The notes: generated from the sequence alone by a model not told the origin. Shown: positions 17,736 to 26,148, numbered from the stretch's first letter. The stretch: DNA of 64,000 nucleotides from Competibacter_A sp002352125 (GCA_035441325.1 DAOROA010000015.1:1-64000), one strand, 5' to 3'. Program-made: numbers and translations.

Positions 17736-18254
17736 ATGACCACTGCTCTCGTTCCTGTCGTTTCCGCCACCATCGGCGCTCGCTCCGTCCAAGCCGTCAA
17801 CGCCCGCGATCTGCACGTCTTCATGGAAGTGGGCCGCGATTTTTCCACCTGGATCAAAGATCGAATTGAGGAATACGGCTTCGTCGAGGAGGAGGACTTT
17901 TCCCCCGTTTTGGGGAAAAGTACCGGTGGCCGTCCCGCCTACGACTACCTCCTCACCCTGGACACGGCCAAGGAACTGGCGATGGTGGAACGCAACGCCA
18001 AAGGCCGGGAGGTTCGCCGGTACTTCATCGAGTGCGAGCAGAAATGGCAATCGGTGGCGGCCGTCGCCGGCAAGCGCGACGTGCTGCTGGAAACCTGCAT
18101 CAAAGAAGCCGGTCGCGGCAACGTGTTCGCCATGACCGCGCTGATGACCTGGTACGGCTTCCCGTCCGACCTGTCCCAACGCCAGATGGACCACATGGCA
18201 GCGATGCGCGGCCAGCGCCAGCGCAAGCTCGATTTGCCCGCCACGCGAGACTGA
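17736..18254 (+). CDS. Phage antirepressor, AntA/AntB type
   Basis: From ATG 17736 (site TGGAGA) the 172-residue product has an AntA/AntB N-terminal domain: VNARDLHVFMEVGRDFSTWI, then EEYGFVEEEDFSPV, then DYLLTLDTAKELAMVERNAK and RRYFIECEQKW. Antirepressors bind or sequester the phage repressor and trigger lytic growth. The C-terminal 65 residues (KRDVLLETCIKEAGRGNVFA) are distinct and could set specificity. It is preceded by the C4-like RNA and followed after 17 bases by the MYEDIEQTR protein. An in-frame extension to 17613 runs through the leader and is rejected. Confidence 0.85.
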   Translation: MTTALVPVVSATIGARSVQAVNARDLHVFMEVGRDFSTWIKDRIEEYGFVEEEDFSPVLGKSTGGRPAYDYLLTLDTAKELAMVERNAKGREVRRYFIECEQKWQSVAAVAGKRDVLLETCIKEAGRGNVFAMTALMTWYGFPSDLSQRQMDHMAAMRGQRQRKLDLPATRD

Positions 18255-18271
18255 TCGAGAGGAGCGCCGCC

Positions 18272-18463
18272 ATGTACGAGGATATCGAACAAACGAGAGA
18301 AGATGACATCGAGATCATCCAAAACGCCCAAGCCGACTTGTCGCTCATCCTGGAATTGATGGAGCGAAACCGGCATTTCCGTCCAGACCCGCGCATCGTG
18401 AACTACTTGTACTTGTTCGGCTGCGCAATCGAAGAACGGGTGCCGATGTTGCGACGGTGTTGA
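18272..18463 (+). CDS. MYEDIEQTR small protein 1, antirepressor partner candidate
   Basis: The 63-residue, acidic, helical protein begins MYEDIEQTREDDIEIIQNAQ and contains MERNRHFRPD. It is about half identical to the 62-residue protein at 45732-45920, and both directly follow antirepressor genes. A GAGAGGAG ribosome site precedes the ATG. I know no function; conservation next to two unrelated antirepressors suggests it works with them or with the shared repressor. Confidence 0.75.
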   Translation: MYEDIEQTREDDIEIIQNAQADLSLILELMERNRHFRPDPRIVNYLYLFGCAIEERVPMLRRC

Positions 18464-18517
18464 TCGCTTGACCGATGGGCGCGCCGGGAAACGCGCCCTC
18501 GTCCGGAGGAAAATCTG

Positions 18518-18742
18518 ATGAAAGCTCCTGAACACAAACGATACCTGTATGCCTATCCCGGCAGCGATATCCAACACGTCGGGATCATTATGAAGATCGA
18601 GATGCGCAAACAAATCATGGATGCCGGGCTTTCCGATGATGACCTCCAAGGTGTCACCACCGACGAAGAATTGTTCGAGCGCACGTTCCGATACGCGTCG
18701 AAATTCGTTGGTTGGCTTGACGACGAATGGCGAACGTCGTGA
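18518..18742 (+). CDS. Small phage protein, unknown
   Basis: The 74-residue product (MKAPEHKRYLYAYPGSDIQH) starts behind a CCGGAGGA site. It contains DAGLSDDDLQGVTTDEELFERTF, an acidic helical region. No family is recognised. Confidence 0.55.
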   Translation: MKAPEHKRYLYAYPGSDIQHVGIIMKIEMRKQIMDAGLSDDDLQGVTTDEELFERTFRYASKFVGWLDDEWRTS

Positions 18743-18832
18743 TGCCCCGGCGACTCGTCGCTTTGGGTTGGCGAGTTGATCGCTATGGTGCTATTTCCAG
18801 CGCGCCGCTTTACAAAAAAAAATAGTAGAAAC

Positions 18833-18849
18833 CACAAAATAAAGTTGTA
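18833..18849. promoter_or_regulatory. Imperfect TACA-N9-TGTA site
   Basis: CACAAAATAAAGTTGTA keeps the 17-bp spacing but has one mismatch in the left arm. A TAAGAT hexamer overlaps its right arm as at the two stronger sites, but no good -35 is present at the matching distance (GTAGAA). Confidence 0.25.
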
Positions 18850-18850
18850 A

Positions 18851-18890
18851 GATAGGCCGAACCCGCAACGGGTACGGCCTATCGGTTTTT
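18851..18890 (+). terminator. Intrinsic terminator after antirepressor block 1
   Basis: GATAGGCCG (18851-18859) pairs with CGGCCTATC (18875-18883), and ACCCG with CGGGT inside it around a CAA loop, followed by GGTTTTT. This 14-bp stem with one mismatch is a strong terminator. It separates the antirepressor block from the lysis genes. Confidence 0.8.
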
Positions 18891-18894
18891 GTGG

Positions 18895-19092
18895 ATGATG
18901 CTGCTGAACGATGTAGATATCGATGTCTCGTGGCTGCCATCGCTCCGCCTGCTCAGGCTGGCGACGGAGGATGTGGAAAACGACCTGCATCAGTCCAGCG
19001 TGACGGAGCGTCACCACGAAGATTTGTGCGAATCCCGTTGCATCCAGCTTGAGCTGATTACTTACGGCTGCATCGACGCGAGGCTGCCATGA
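18895..19092 (+). CDS. Possible small protein before endolysin
   Basis: An ATG-ATG at 18895/18898 opens a 65-residue frame (MMLLNDVDIDVSWLPSLRLL) that overlaps the endolysin start by four bases. There is no clear ribosome site and no family match. Its only support is the tight overlap. Confidence 0.3.
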   Translation: MMLLNDVDIDVSWLPSLRLLRLATEDVENDLHQSSVTERHHEDLCESRCIQLELITYGCIDARLP

Positions 19093-19772
19093 CCACGAAA
19101 AAACTCACGCGCGGTATCCGCAACAACAACCCCGGCAACATCGACCGCCAGCCCGGCGTGCGTTGGCAAGGCCAATCGGCCGATCAATCCGGCGATTCCC
19201 GCTTCGTCGTTTTCGACGCGCCGAAATGGGGCATCCGTGCCATCGCTCGCGTGCTGATCACCTATCAAGACAAGCGCCGCGCGAAGGATGGATCGAAGAT
19301 CGACACCATCCGCGAAATCGTGGACCGCTGGGCGCCTCCGGTCGAAAACGACACCGGAGCGTATGCCGAGCACGTCGCCAAACTGACCCAGATCGGCATC
19401 GACGATACGCTCGACGTGTACGACTACGCCACCCTGCGCGCGTTGGTCGCCGCGATCATCACGCACGAAAACGGGTTCAACCCCTACGACGCCGACACGC
19501 TCGACGCCGGGCTGAAGCTGGCCGGCATCGAGCCGCCGCGAAAACCCATCGTCAAGCAGCCCGACGTGATCGCCACCGCCGGAGCCGGGATCGGCGCCCT
19601 GGGACTGGCGGCAACCGAGCTGATGCAAAACCATCTCGGCGAGGCCATCTCCGCTGCTCAACAAGTGTCCGCCATCGAACCGGATTGGATTAAACCGGCT
19701 TTTCTGCTGCTGGTAGTGGCGCTGATCGGCGCGGCCGTCGTCAAGCAAATCCGAGAGCACCGCAAACCATGA
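19089..19772 (+). CDS. Phage endolysin-like muralytic protein with C-terminal membrane segment
   Basis: The 227-residue protein begins MTTKKLTRGIRNNNPGNIDR. RGIRNNNPGNI is the signature of a lysozyme-like family often labelled structural protein or transglycosylase in phages. It continues WGIRAIARVLITYQDK and NDTGAYAEHVAKLTQIG. A hydrophobic helix near residues 197-217 (PAFLLLVVALIGAAVVK) precedes a basic tail and would hold it in the inner membrane. Overlapping spanin- and holin-like genes follow, so it belongs to the lysis module. Confidence 0.75.
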   Translation: MTTKKLTRGIRNNNPGNIDRQPGVRWQGQSADQSGDSRFVVFDAPKWGIRAIARVLITYQDKRRAKDGSKIDTIREIVDRWAPPVENDTGAYAEHVAKLTQIGIDDTLDVYDYATLRALVAAIITHENGFNPYDADTLDAGLKLAGIEPPRKPIVKQPDVIATAGAGIGALGLAATELMQNHLGEAISAAQQVSAIEPDWIKPAFLLLVVALIGAAVVKQIREHRKP

Positions 19773-20023
19773 CCGAACTGCTCGCTGTACTCGCTGCCGC
19801 GCTGGCCGTCGCCTTCGGCGTCAGCCGCGCCGATGCCCGTCGCGCCAAGTCTCGCGCCATCGCAGCGGAAACGCGCGCCGCGATGGCAGAGCAACAGGCC
19901 GATGCCTTAGCCGCCATCGAGCTAGCCAGGACCAAAGCGCGTCAAGTGGGGCACAACGAATTGGCCAAGATGCGCGAAACCTTGCGCGGCCACGGCCGGC
20001 GCGACCAGTTGGCCAAGCCATGA
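19769..20023 (+). CDS. Rz-like inner-membrane spanin candidate
   Basis: The 84-residue product has one N-terminal hydrophobic segment (ELLAVLAAALAVAFGV) followed by a charged alanine-rich coiled-coil-like region (RRAKSRAIAAETRAAMAEQQ). This is the layout of i-spanins. It overlaps the endolysin stop and the next start (ATGA), and a lipoprotein that could be its outer-membrane partner follows. Confidence 0.5.
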   Translation: MTELLAVLAAALAVAFGVSRADARRAKSRAIAAETRAAMAEQQADALAAIELARTKARQVGHNELAKMRETLRGHGRRDQLAKP

Positions 20024-20337
20024 ACGACATGGCGCGCATCGCCGTGTTGGAGAACACGGTGGAACAACACGCGACGCTACTCGCGAGAGCGGTGGCGGCC
20101 ATCGAAGCCCAGACGGCGATCAACGAACGATTAGCGCTCCATCTGGAGGATTCAAAGCGAGTGTGGGCCACCATCGAAGAGCACGGTTTAAGGTTGCAGG
20201 CGGTGCAAGCCCAGCAGGTCGAAATCTGCGCTTTTTGCACCAACACGCGAAAGATCGGCTGGGCCGTTGCCGTGTTCGCGTCCGGCGGACTGGCGTACCT
20301 GATCAAGTTTTGGGCCGACCATCATGGCAGCGCGTAG
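20020..20337 (+). CDS. Small membrane protein of lysis module, holin-like candidate
   Basis: The 105-residue protein has a helical N-terminal two thirds (LENTVEQHATLLARAVAAIE) and one C-terminal hydrophobic helix (IGWAVAVFASGGLAYLIKFW). Two cysteines (CAFC) lie before the helix. Hemolysin-XhlA-type proteins have a similar order of coiled coil then membrane segment. Holin is a guess based on location. Confidence 0.45.
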   Translation: MNDMARIAVLENTVEQHATLLARAVAAIEAQTAINERLALHLEDSKRVWATIEEHGLRLQAVQAQQVEICAFCTNTRKIGWAVAVFASGGLAYLIKFWADHHGSA

Positions 20338-20563
20338 CCTGCTGCTGGCTTTGCTGTTGTCCGGTTGCGCCGCGTCGCCGGCGCCGGTCGTCGTGCCGCT
20401 TCCCGTTCCGCCAACGCCGACCTTGCCGACCGTTTCGGCGGACGAAGCCGATCATATTCAAGCCGACGTATGGTGGCGCATCGCGGAGCGAGACATCTTG
20501 CTACGCGCTTCGCTGAGCGAATGCCGCGCGATCATCGAAGCGACTCGGAGCACAGCGCCATGA
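20324..20563 (+). CDS. Rz1-like outer-membrane spanin lipoprotein
   Basis: The 79-residue product starts MAARSLLLALLLSGCAAS, a clear lipoprotein signal with lipobox LLSGC, followed by a proline-rich stretch (PVVVPLPVPPTPTLPT) typical of Rz1. With an i-spanin it fuses the inner and outer membranes at the end of lysis. It overlaps the preceding gene by 14 bases, and its stop overlaps the start of the capsid fusion gene. Confidence 0.75.
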   Translation: MAARSLLLALLLSGCAASPAPVVVPLPVPPTPTLPTVSADEADHIQADVWWRIAERDILLRASLSECRAIIEATRSTAP

Positions 20564-23205
20564 ACGAACTTCTCGACGGGGTGAGGCCATTGGCTGGCGA
20601 GCACGGCATGCCGTCCGCCAGCGCCTTTTTCCGCTGCTTCGCCCTGGATACCCAAGCCGAATCCGGTGCCCGGCGTGCCGTGTCGGCGCGCATAGGGTTG
20701 TATGCCCTGGCTGCCATGCCGCAGCCGGTTACCATCACGCGAGCCGGCCGTTTCCACGATGCGCGCTACGGCGATTTCGAGATCACGCCAACCATGTTAT
20801 CGGACATGGTGAGGAACTTCGAACAGCGCACTTACGGCCAGGATATTTTTCTTGACGTGGCTCACCGTCCGCAGGACGGATCGGCCGGAAAGATCATCCG
20901 ACTTTGGGTCAACGGCGACCGGTTGCTGGCCGACGTGGAATGGACGCCTTTCGGTCGCCGCGCCGTAACCGAACGCGGCTACCAATACCTGTCCGCCGAG
21001 TTCGCCGACGACTATGTCGACAACGAACGCCGAGATCATCACGGCCCCACCCTGTTCGGCGCCGCGCTCACCATCAGACCGGTCATCAAGCGCCTAGACC
21101 CTATCCAACTTGCCGAACCGACCGGCATCCACGGCGCCCTGGCGGCGCAGCTCATCGACGAGGCCACACGCCACATGAACAAGTATCTCGAACAGTTGAT
21201 TAAACTCCTGGCCGAAGCCGGGCTGTCCAAGCCCGTCGTCGATCAGCTCGGCGAAGCATTCTCGGCCGGAGCGAAGGCGATGGGCGAAGACGATGCAGCG
21301 CTCGCCAAACTGTCTGCTGAAATCGCTGGGGTCGGCAAGAAGCTGGCCGAATCCATCGGCGACAAACCGGCTACGATCAATCTGACGATCCAGCAGCCAG
21401 CGAAGACCGAACCGGGCAAGACCGAAAAAACGCTGACCGAAGACGACGTGCGCAAGCTGCTGCTGGCCGAGCGCCAGCGCGAAAACGAAGCGGCTGCGGC
21501 CAGCGCCAAGACTCTAGCCGAGCGGCGCGAGCAATACGCCAAGCTGCTGAACGAAGCGCCCAGCGTCGCGGCGCTGCCGGAAGCGACCCGCGCTATGTTG
21601 CTGGCCGGCGTCGATCTATTGGACGTTGGATTCAGCCCGCAACAGGTCTCGCAGCTCGCCGCGCAACAGATCAAGCTGGCCGAACAAATGGCCGTCACCG
21701 CCAAGCTGGCCGGCCTGGGCTGGGCACCGTCTGGCTCGACGCGGATCAGCTCCGGCGAAGACCAATCGCCGCTCAAGTTGCAAGAACAAATTAATCAACA
21801 GCTCCAAAACAGCTTATCGTTCGGCAACAACAAGCTGAGACTGAAAGCGGACAAAGACCTGCATCCTGCCGTGCGCCGCATCCTGTCCGAATTCGACCGG
21901 AACAACGGCGCCGCGCTGCACGAAGAAGCCAAGCGGCTGGCCGACGGCGGTTCGACCACGGTTGGCAACCTCAACGTACCGGCCGGTTTTCAGCGCACCG
22001 TGATCCGCGAGGCGCTATCCGACTTGAACGTGCTCGCTCTGGTGCAGGTGCTCACCGACCCGCTCGCGCAAGCGACGACGCAAATTCCATACGAGCTTCG
22101 CAAAACCGGAACCATCGCCAACGACGGCATCGTCTACGAATCGGGCGGCATCCCGCGCGCGAGCGTCGAGCAAAAGATGGATACCGCCTACGTGAACAAG
22201 ATGGCGCTCTCCATGCGCATCTCCAACGAGGTAGCGCAGTTCAGCCGCTCTAGCCAAATCGATTGGGACGCCTACGCCCGCAACGTAGCAAGCAATGCAC
22301 AAGTCATGCGCGAACTCGTAGCGCGTCGCATCGCCAACGAGTTGCAACGCAGCGCGGATGCCTACGGCGCGACCACCAACGCGGCGGAAAGCGTCGCCGC
22401 ACAACTGAACGGCAGTAATTCGCTGCTCAAGACGACGAATTGGCCCATCGTTCGCCCCAAGCAGTACCGCGATTTGCAGGGGGGGGCTATCGGGTCGGCG
22501 ATCAATCCCATCGTCGTCACCATCAACAGCACGGTTCGCTCCGAATACGATGGAACCGGCACGCAAGCGGCCGGAATTTATTGGGTGCTGGAGAATGCGA
22601 ACCTGGGATTTATCCGTCTGGTCACCGAAGCCGGCGTGCCGACTGGCCCGGCCAACACCGGCACCAACACGGTGACCTATGCCAGCGCGAACAATGTGGT
22701 GAAGTTCGATAGCAAACTGCCGGCCAGCACCGCGCTGGAAGATCACCTCAATGGCGCGCTGCGCGCTGTCGGCTCCCGCAAGGCGATGCTATCCGCAGAC
22801 CGCTACATCATGTCCGACATGCTGTTGATGTCGCCGGTGTTGAACGACACTCTGACCAACGCGCGCCAGTTCGCGGCCGAAGCGGCCCGGGCCGGGTCCG
22901 CGCTGAGCGTCGTCGGCGATTTGGCGGCCATCAAAGGCATTCCGGCATACGGGACCAATGCCCCGGCTATCGACCTGGGCGACGAGCGCATTATCTTGGG
23001 CGAACGCGGTACGCTGTCCTACGTGGTCGCCAAGCCGTTCAGCACCGGAACGCCATTCGAGGCGGTCAACGCATCCGGGTTACCGACCGGCGAACGCATT
23101 GCCTACGGCGAGGAGTACAACGCCATCCACGTGCCGACGCCGATCCAAAACCGGCTGACCAGCGTGATCGTGTACGACTCCGACGCCCGCACGGCGGCGA
23201 CCTGA
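20560..23205 (+). CDS. Protease-scaffold-major capsid protein fusion
   Basis: ATG 20560 gives 881 residues containing three head functions. Residues 1-200 resemble Mu I-type prohead protease (VTITRAGRFHDARYGDFEIT, then FLDVAHRPQDGSAGKI). Residues 206-400 are a helical charged scaffold (EQLIKLLAEAGLSKPVVDQL, then KLLLAERQRENEAAAASAKT). Residues 400-881 are capsid-like (HPAVRRILSEFDRNNGAALH, NLNVPAGFQRTVIREALSDL, GTLSYVVAKPFSTGTPFEAV). There is no stop or frameshift between them. An internal Met at residue 206 has no good ribosome site. Capsid assembly would need proteolytic release of the shell domain. It overlaps the Rz1-like stop. Confidence 0.8.
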   Translation: MNELLDGVRPLAGEHGMPSASAFFRCFALDTQAESGARRAVSARIGLYALAAMPQPVTITRAGRFHDARYGDFEITPTMLSDMVRNFEQRTYGQDIFLDVAHRPQDGSAGKIIRLWVNGDRLLADVEWTPFGRRAVTERGYQYLSAEFADDYVDNERRDHHGPTLFGAALTIRPVIKRLDPIQLAEPTGIHGALAAQLIDEATRHMNKYLEQLIKLLAEAGLSKPVVDQLGEAFSAGAKAMGEDDAALAKLSAEIAGVGKKLAESIGDKPATINLTIQQPAKTEPGKTEKTLTEDDVRKLLLAERQRENEAAAASAKTLAERREQYAKLLNEAPSVAALPEATRAMLLAGVDLLDVGFSPQQVSQLAAQQIKLAEQMAVTAKLAGLGWAPSGSTRISSGEDQSPLKLQEQINQQLQNSLSFGNNKLRLKADKDLHPAVRRILSEFDRNNGAALHEEAKRLADGGSTTVGNLNVPAGFQRTVIREALSDLNVLALVQVLTDPLAQATTQIPYELRKTGTIANDGIVYESGGIPRASVEQKMDTAYVNKMALSMRISNEVAQFSRSSQIDWDAYARNVASNAQVMRELVARRIANELQRSADAYGATTNAAESVAAQLNGSNSLLKTTNWPIVRPKQYRDLQGGAIGSAINPIVVTINSTVRSEYDGTGTQAAGIYWVLENANLGFIRLVTEAGVPTGPANTGTNTVTYASANNVVKFDSKLPASTALEDHLNGALRAVGSRKAMLSADRYIMSDMLLMSPVLNDTLTNARQFAAEAARAGSALSVVGDLAAIKGIPAYGTNAPAIDLGDERIILGERGTLSYVVAKPFSTGTPFEAVNASGLPTGERIAYGEEYNAIHVPTPIQNRLTSVIVYDSDARTAAT

Positions 23206-23217
23206 TCGGGTGGCGCC

Positions 23218-23469
23218 ATGCTATACGTCAATTCGTTCTCCTTTCCGATGTACGTCGCCGGAAAGCTGGTTCCGCCTGGCGGATCGCGCGACGTGCCGGA
23301 CGGTGCGATTTTCAATCTCCCCGACCAGCGTCGCGTAGCCGCTGCGTCCGTCGAGGACGGTAACGGCATCGATACGTCGCTGCCAGACGGTGCGCAGGAC
23401 GGCGGCGACGCGGATTTGACACCCGATACGGCACCGTCCGGCAAGAAAACGGCGAAGGGTAGCGCGTGA
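23218..23469 (+). CDS. Small head-completion region protein
   Basis: The 83-residue product (MLYVNSFSFPMYVAGKLVPP) has a short beta-rich start and an acidic disordered tail ending GKKTAKGSA. It lies between capsid and connector genes and overlaps the next start by four bases. Function unknown. Confidence 0.55.
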   Translation: MLYVNSFSFPMYVAGKLVPPGGSRDVPDGAIFNLPDQRRVAAASVEDGNGIDTSLPDGAQDGGDADLTPDTAPSGKKTAKGSA

Positions 23470-24059
23470 TCTTCGCCGATCTGCTCCTCGCTCACAAAGC
23501 CCAGCTCGGCAAAGCCGAGGCTCGGTTTTCGTCGCCGGACAACGCCGATTTCAAGCGGCATTTGGCCGGGGCCGCAACGCGCGTGTCAATGAAGCGCCAG
23601 CGATGGGTGTCGGCCGAGCTAGAGGCGGTGGCGGGGCAATCCGACTACCCGGCGCCGTCCGATTCGTATGAGTTCGCGACGACGGATTGGGGAAAAGGGT
23701 TGATCGGCAACCCGTGGGACGAAGGGTTTGTTGGGTGGATTCCGCGCATGATCGGAATCGAAATCGCATCAATGCCGTACTGGCGGCTAGTGCCGGAACC
23801 GTCTTCGGCACAGATCGCTCGCTGGGGCGCTACGGTGCACTACACCTATTTCGCGAAGCACGAAATATCGGCCACGCGCATCACGCTGGCCGACGCGGAT
23901 CAACCATTGGTGCTGTTGGCCGCGCTGATCGAGGCCATGCGCGAGCTGTCCGCCGATACCACGGTCGTGCAACTCCAAAAAGGACTGGTTGGACTGCCGA
24001 CGGCCGGCACGCCAGCGTATCTCTACGAGAAGCTGTTGGCGGAGTGGGAACGCGCATGA
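23466..24059 (+). CDS. Head-tail connector-like protein
   Basis: This 197-residue product contains a beta-rich core (VSMKRQRWVSAELEAVAGQS, then WGATVHYTYFAKHEISATRI) and a helical C terminus (LAALIEAMRELSADTTVVQL). Position right after the capsid gene suggests an adaptor or stopper. No exact family is recognised. It is coupled to both neighbours by ATGA overlaps. Confidence 0.5.
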   Translation: MIFADLLLAHKAQLGKAEARFSSPDNADFKRHLAGAATRVSMKRQRWVSAELEAVAGQSDYPAPSDSYEFATTDWGKGLIGNPWDEGFVGWIPRMIGIEIASMPYWRLVPEPSSAQIARWGATVHYTYFAKHEISATRITLADADQPLVLLAALIEAMRELSADTTVVQLQKGLVGLPTAGTPAYLYEKLLAEWERA

Positions 24060-24532
24060 TCGAGATTCGCGTCGAAGCACCGCACCTGCCGAACCTCGCC
24101 CGCTTTCCAGAGCAGTTGCGATGGGCGCTAGGGCGGCTGCTCGCGAGACAAGCGCACGAATCGGCCCGAGACATGAAAAGCGAAATGGCTGGGCAACGCA
24201 TCGCGGCCACCTCGCTGCTGATCAACAGCGTCGCCGCCGACCGGGTCGATCCGCTGACCTGGCAGGTTGCGCCGCATGTCGGTTATGCCCGCTACGTGCT
24301 GGACGGCCGCCGGCCTGGCTGGCGCTTGCCCCCTCCGCAGAAGATTCTGGATTGGATGCGGGTCAAGCGGATCGGCGCCGACCGTTCGACTGCATGGGCC
24401 ATCGCGCGAGCGATCCAGCGGCGCGGCATCAAAGGACGCGATTATCTGACGCCGACCGCCACCCGAGCAGCCGCTCGATTGCAAGACCGAGTCGGCGACG
24501 CCATCTCAGAAGTATTGGGCGATGTGGTCTGA
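24056..24532 (+). CDS. HK97 gp10-like neck/tail completion protein candidate
   Basis: The 158-residue protein (MIEIRVEAPHLPNLARFPEQ) has HESARDMKSEMAGQRIAATS, then VGYARYVLDGRRPGWRLPPP. The GYARYVLDG-type segment, between a helical start and a C-terminal helix, is seen in gp10-type neck proteins (where it often reads YA-x-YV-E-x-G). Its place between connector and tail terminator fits. Confidence 0.5.
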   Translation: MIEIRVEAPHLPNLARFPEQLRWALGRLLARQAHESARDMKSEMAGQRIAATSLLINSVAADRVDPLTWQVAPHVGYARYVLDGRRPGWRLPPPQKILDWMRVKRIGADRSTAWAIARAIQRRGIKGRDYLTPTATRAAARLQDRVGDAISEVLGDVV

Positions 24533-24917
24533 GCTAAAGCAGATCGTTGCGGCGGCGCTGCGCATTGCGCTGCACGGCGAAATCGATGTAACGACGAGCG
24601 GCGATGCCGAAGTGCCGACCGTCGATACCGTGCGCGTGCTGCGCGGCGCGACGGGCGGAAAACCGCTCTACGGTCGGCCGGCGGGTGAACAAGAACTGGT
24701 TCTGGAAATCTGGACGACGCACGAAGACCCAACCTTGGCCGACGACAGGCTGGAGGCGCTGGAATCGGCCGTTGCCGTCGCGCTAGAAACTGTGCCACGT
24801 GACGGCACGGTCATGAAAATCGACGTGCTCAGCATCGACCCGGACAGCGATCTGTTCAGGCCGACGGTCGGCAGCAGAATGAATATCCGCGTCATTTGGC
24901 GCAAGAAACTCACATAG
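24522..24917 (+). CDS. Tail terminator-like protein
   Basis: The 131-residue product (MWSELKQIVAAALRIALHGE) has helix-strand organisation with PLYGRPAGEQELVLEIWTTH and LFRPTVGSRMNIRVIWRKKL, consistent with gpU-type tail terminators that cap the tail tube. The call rests on size and its place directly before the tube gene. Confidence 0.45.
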   Translation: MWSELKQIVAAALRIALHGEIDVTTSGDAEVPTVDTVRVLRGATGGKPLYGRPAGEQELVLEIWTTHEDPTLADDRLEALESAVAVALETVPRDGTVMKIDVLSIDPDSDLFRPTVGSRMNIRVIWRKKLT

Positions 24918-24927
24918 GAAAGACTGT

Positions 24928-25698
24928 ATGTCCTACAACGCGCTATCGCTGATCGGAAACTGCCATTTGGCGCCGCTGGCATCGGCCGGTGCCCAACCGA
25001 CGTATTTTTTCGATTCGCTCAACGCGACGGCTCTCACCATCAATCCGGGAGCGCTGGAAACCAAACGGCGGCTCGGAAAAGGTCGCGATAACAACGGATC
25101 GACGCTGAATTCGTTTGTGTTGGTGACCAAGGGCGCGTCGATCACGATCGGCAACGACGAATTCACGCCGGATTTTCTGGCGATCCAGTTGCGCGGTGCC
25201 AAGAGCGCACTCTCCGCAGCCGGCGGTGCGGTAGCGGACGAATCGGTCGTCGTCAAGCTCGATCAGTACGTGCCGCTGCTAAAAAGCCATTTTACCAGCG
25301 CCCCGGTCACTGCCACCGCCGACCCCGGCCCCACGCCGGCATACACCGAAAACACGCATTTCGTCATGAATCGCCGCATGGGCTGGATCAAGTTCTTGTC
25401 CGGCGTGGCCGGTGCGCCGACCGATGGCGCGTCGGTGCTGGTCAGCTACACCGAATCGGCATGGACCGGAACGCGAGTTGGCGGGTCGGTCGGGTTGCCG
25501 AACCGCTATCTGATCAAGTTCGACGGGGTCAACCAAGCCAGCGGAAAGAACTGCATCGTCCTCGTTCCGCAGGGCATCATCGCGCCAGACGGCAATTTAG
25601 AGGCCATCACCGATGCGTTCAGCTCCGGGAATCTCATCGTGACGCCTGAGCTAGCGGCCGGCCAAACGGCGTCGTATTACTACGATGAGGACGAGTAA
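24928..25698 (+). CDS. Major tail tube protein candidate
   Basis: The 256-residue, beta-rich product (MSYNALSLIGNCHLAPLASA) follows the tail terminator and starts behind an AGGAAAG site. Segments such as ASITIGNDEFTPDFLAIQLR, YLIKFDGVNQASGKNCIVLV and a C-terminal acidic tail (YYYDEDE) fit a tube protein with an inserted domain. No paralogous sheath gene is present. Confidence 0.5.
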   Translation: MSYNALSLIGNCHLAPLASAGAQPTYFFDSLNATALTINPGALETKRRLGKGRDNNGSTLNSFVLVTKGASITIGNDEFTPDFLAIQLRGAKSALSAAGGAVADESVVVKLDQYVPLLKSHFTSAPVTATADPGPTPAYTENTHFVMNRRMGWIKFLSGVAGAPTDGASVLVSYTESAWTGTRVGGSVGLPNRYLIKFDGVNQASGKNCIVLVPQGIIAPDGNLEAITDAFSSGNLIVTPELAAGQTASYYYDEDE

Positions 25699-25740
25699 TC
25701 GGCCAGCTCGATCGAGCAATTAGTTATCGGAGTATTGTTC

Positions 25741-26139
25741 ATGGCTCTAGTCGTCCCGAATCAAGGCGAGCAAATCTTGCTCGATGCATTCACCGGCAAA
25801 ACGGCCGGTCAAAACCTCGTGTTGCGGCTTTATACCAGCAACACCACCCCGGCCGAAACGGACACCGAAGCGACGTATACCGAAGCCAGCGGAAACGGTT
25901 ACGCGGCCATCACGTTCACGGCTGCGAACTGGACGACAACGCCAGGCGCGCCGACCAATACCGCCTATGCCGAACAAACGTTCACTTTCACCGGCGCACT
26001 AGGCAACGTGTACGGCTATTACTTCACGCAGGTGACGAGCGGAAAATTGGTGTGGGCGGAGCGCTTCACGACTGCACCATTCAACATTTCCAACACCGGT
26101 GACCAAATCAAAATTACTCCGCAGATCACCGCTGAATAA
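25741..26139 (+). CDS. Beta-rich tail-module protein
   Basis: ATG 25741 follows a GGAG site. The 132-residue product (MALVVPNQGEQILLDAFTGK) alternates Thr-rich strands (YAAITFTAANWTTTPGAPTN, YAEQTFTFTGALGNVYGYYF). I recall similar phage proteins of unknown role. It could decorate the tube or act at the tail surface. Confidence 0.5.
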   Translation: MALVVPNQGEQILLDAFTGKTAGQNLVLRLYTSNTTPAETDTEATYTEASGNGYAAITFTAANWTTTPGAPTNTAYAEQTFTFTGALGNVYGYYFTQVTSGKLVWAERFTTAPFNISNTGDQIKITPQITAE

Positions 26140-26148
26140 GGGGGCATC

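Noticed and set aside
18833..18849. Third promoter of the operator-in-spacer type
   Set aside because: One arm is mismatched and no -35 sits at the right distance; the start site would fall inside the terminator hairpin. Kept only as a weak site.
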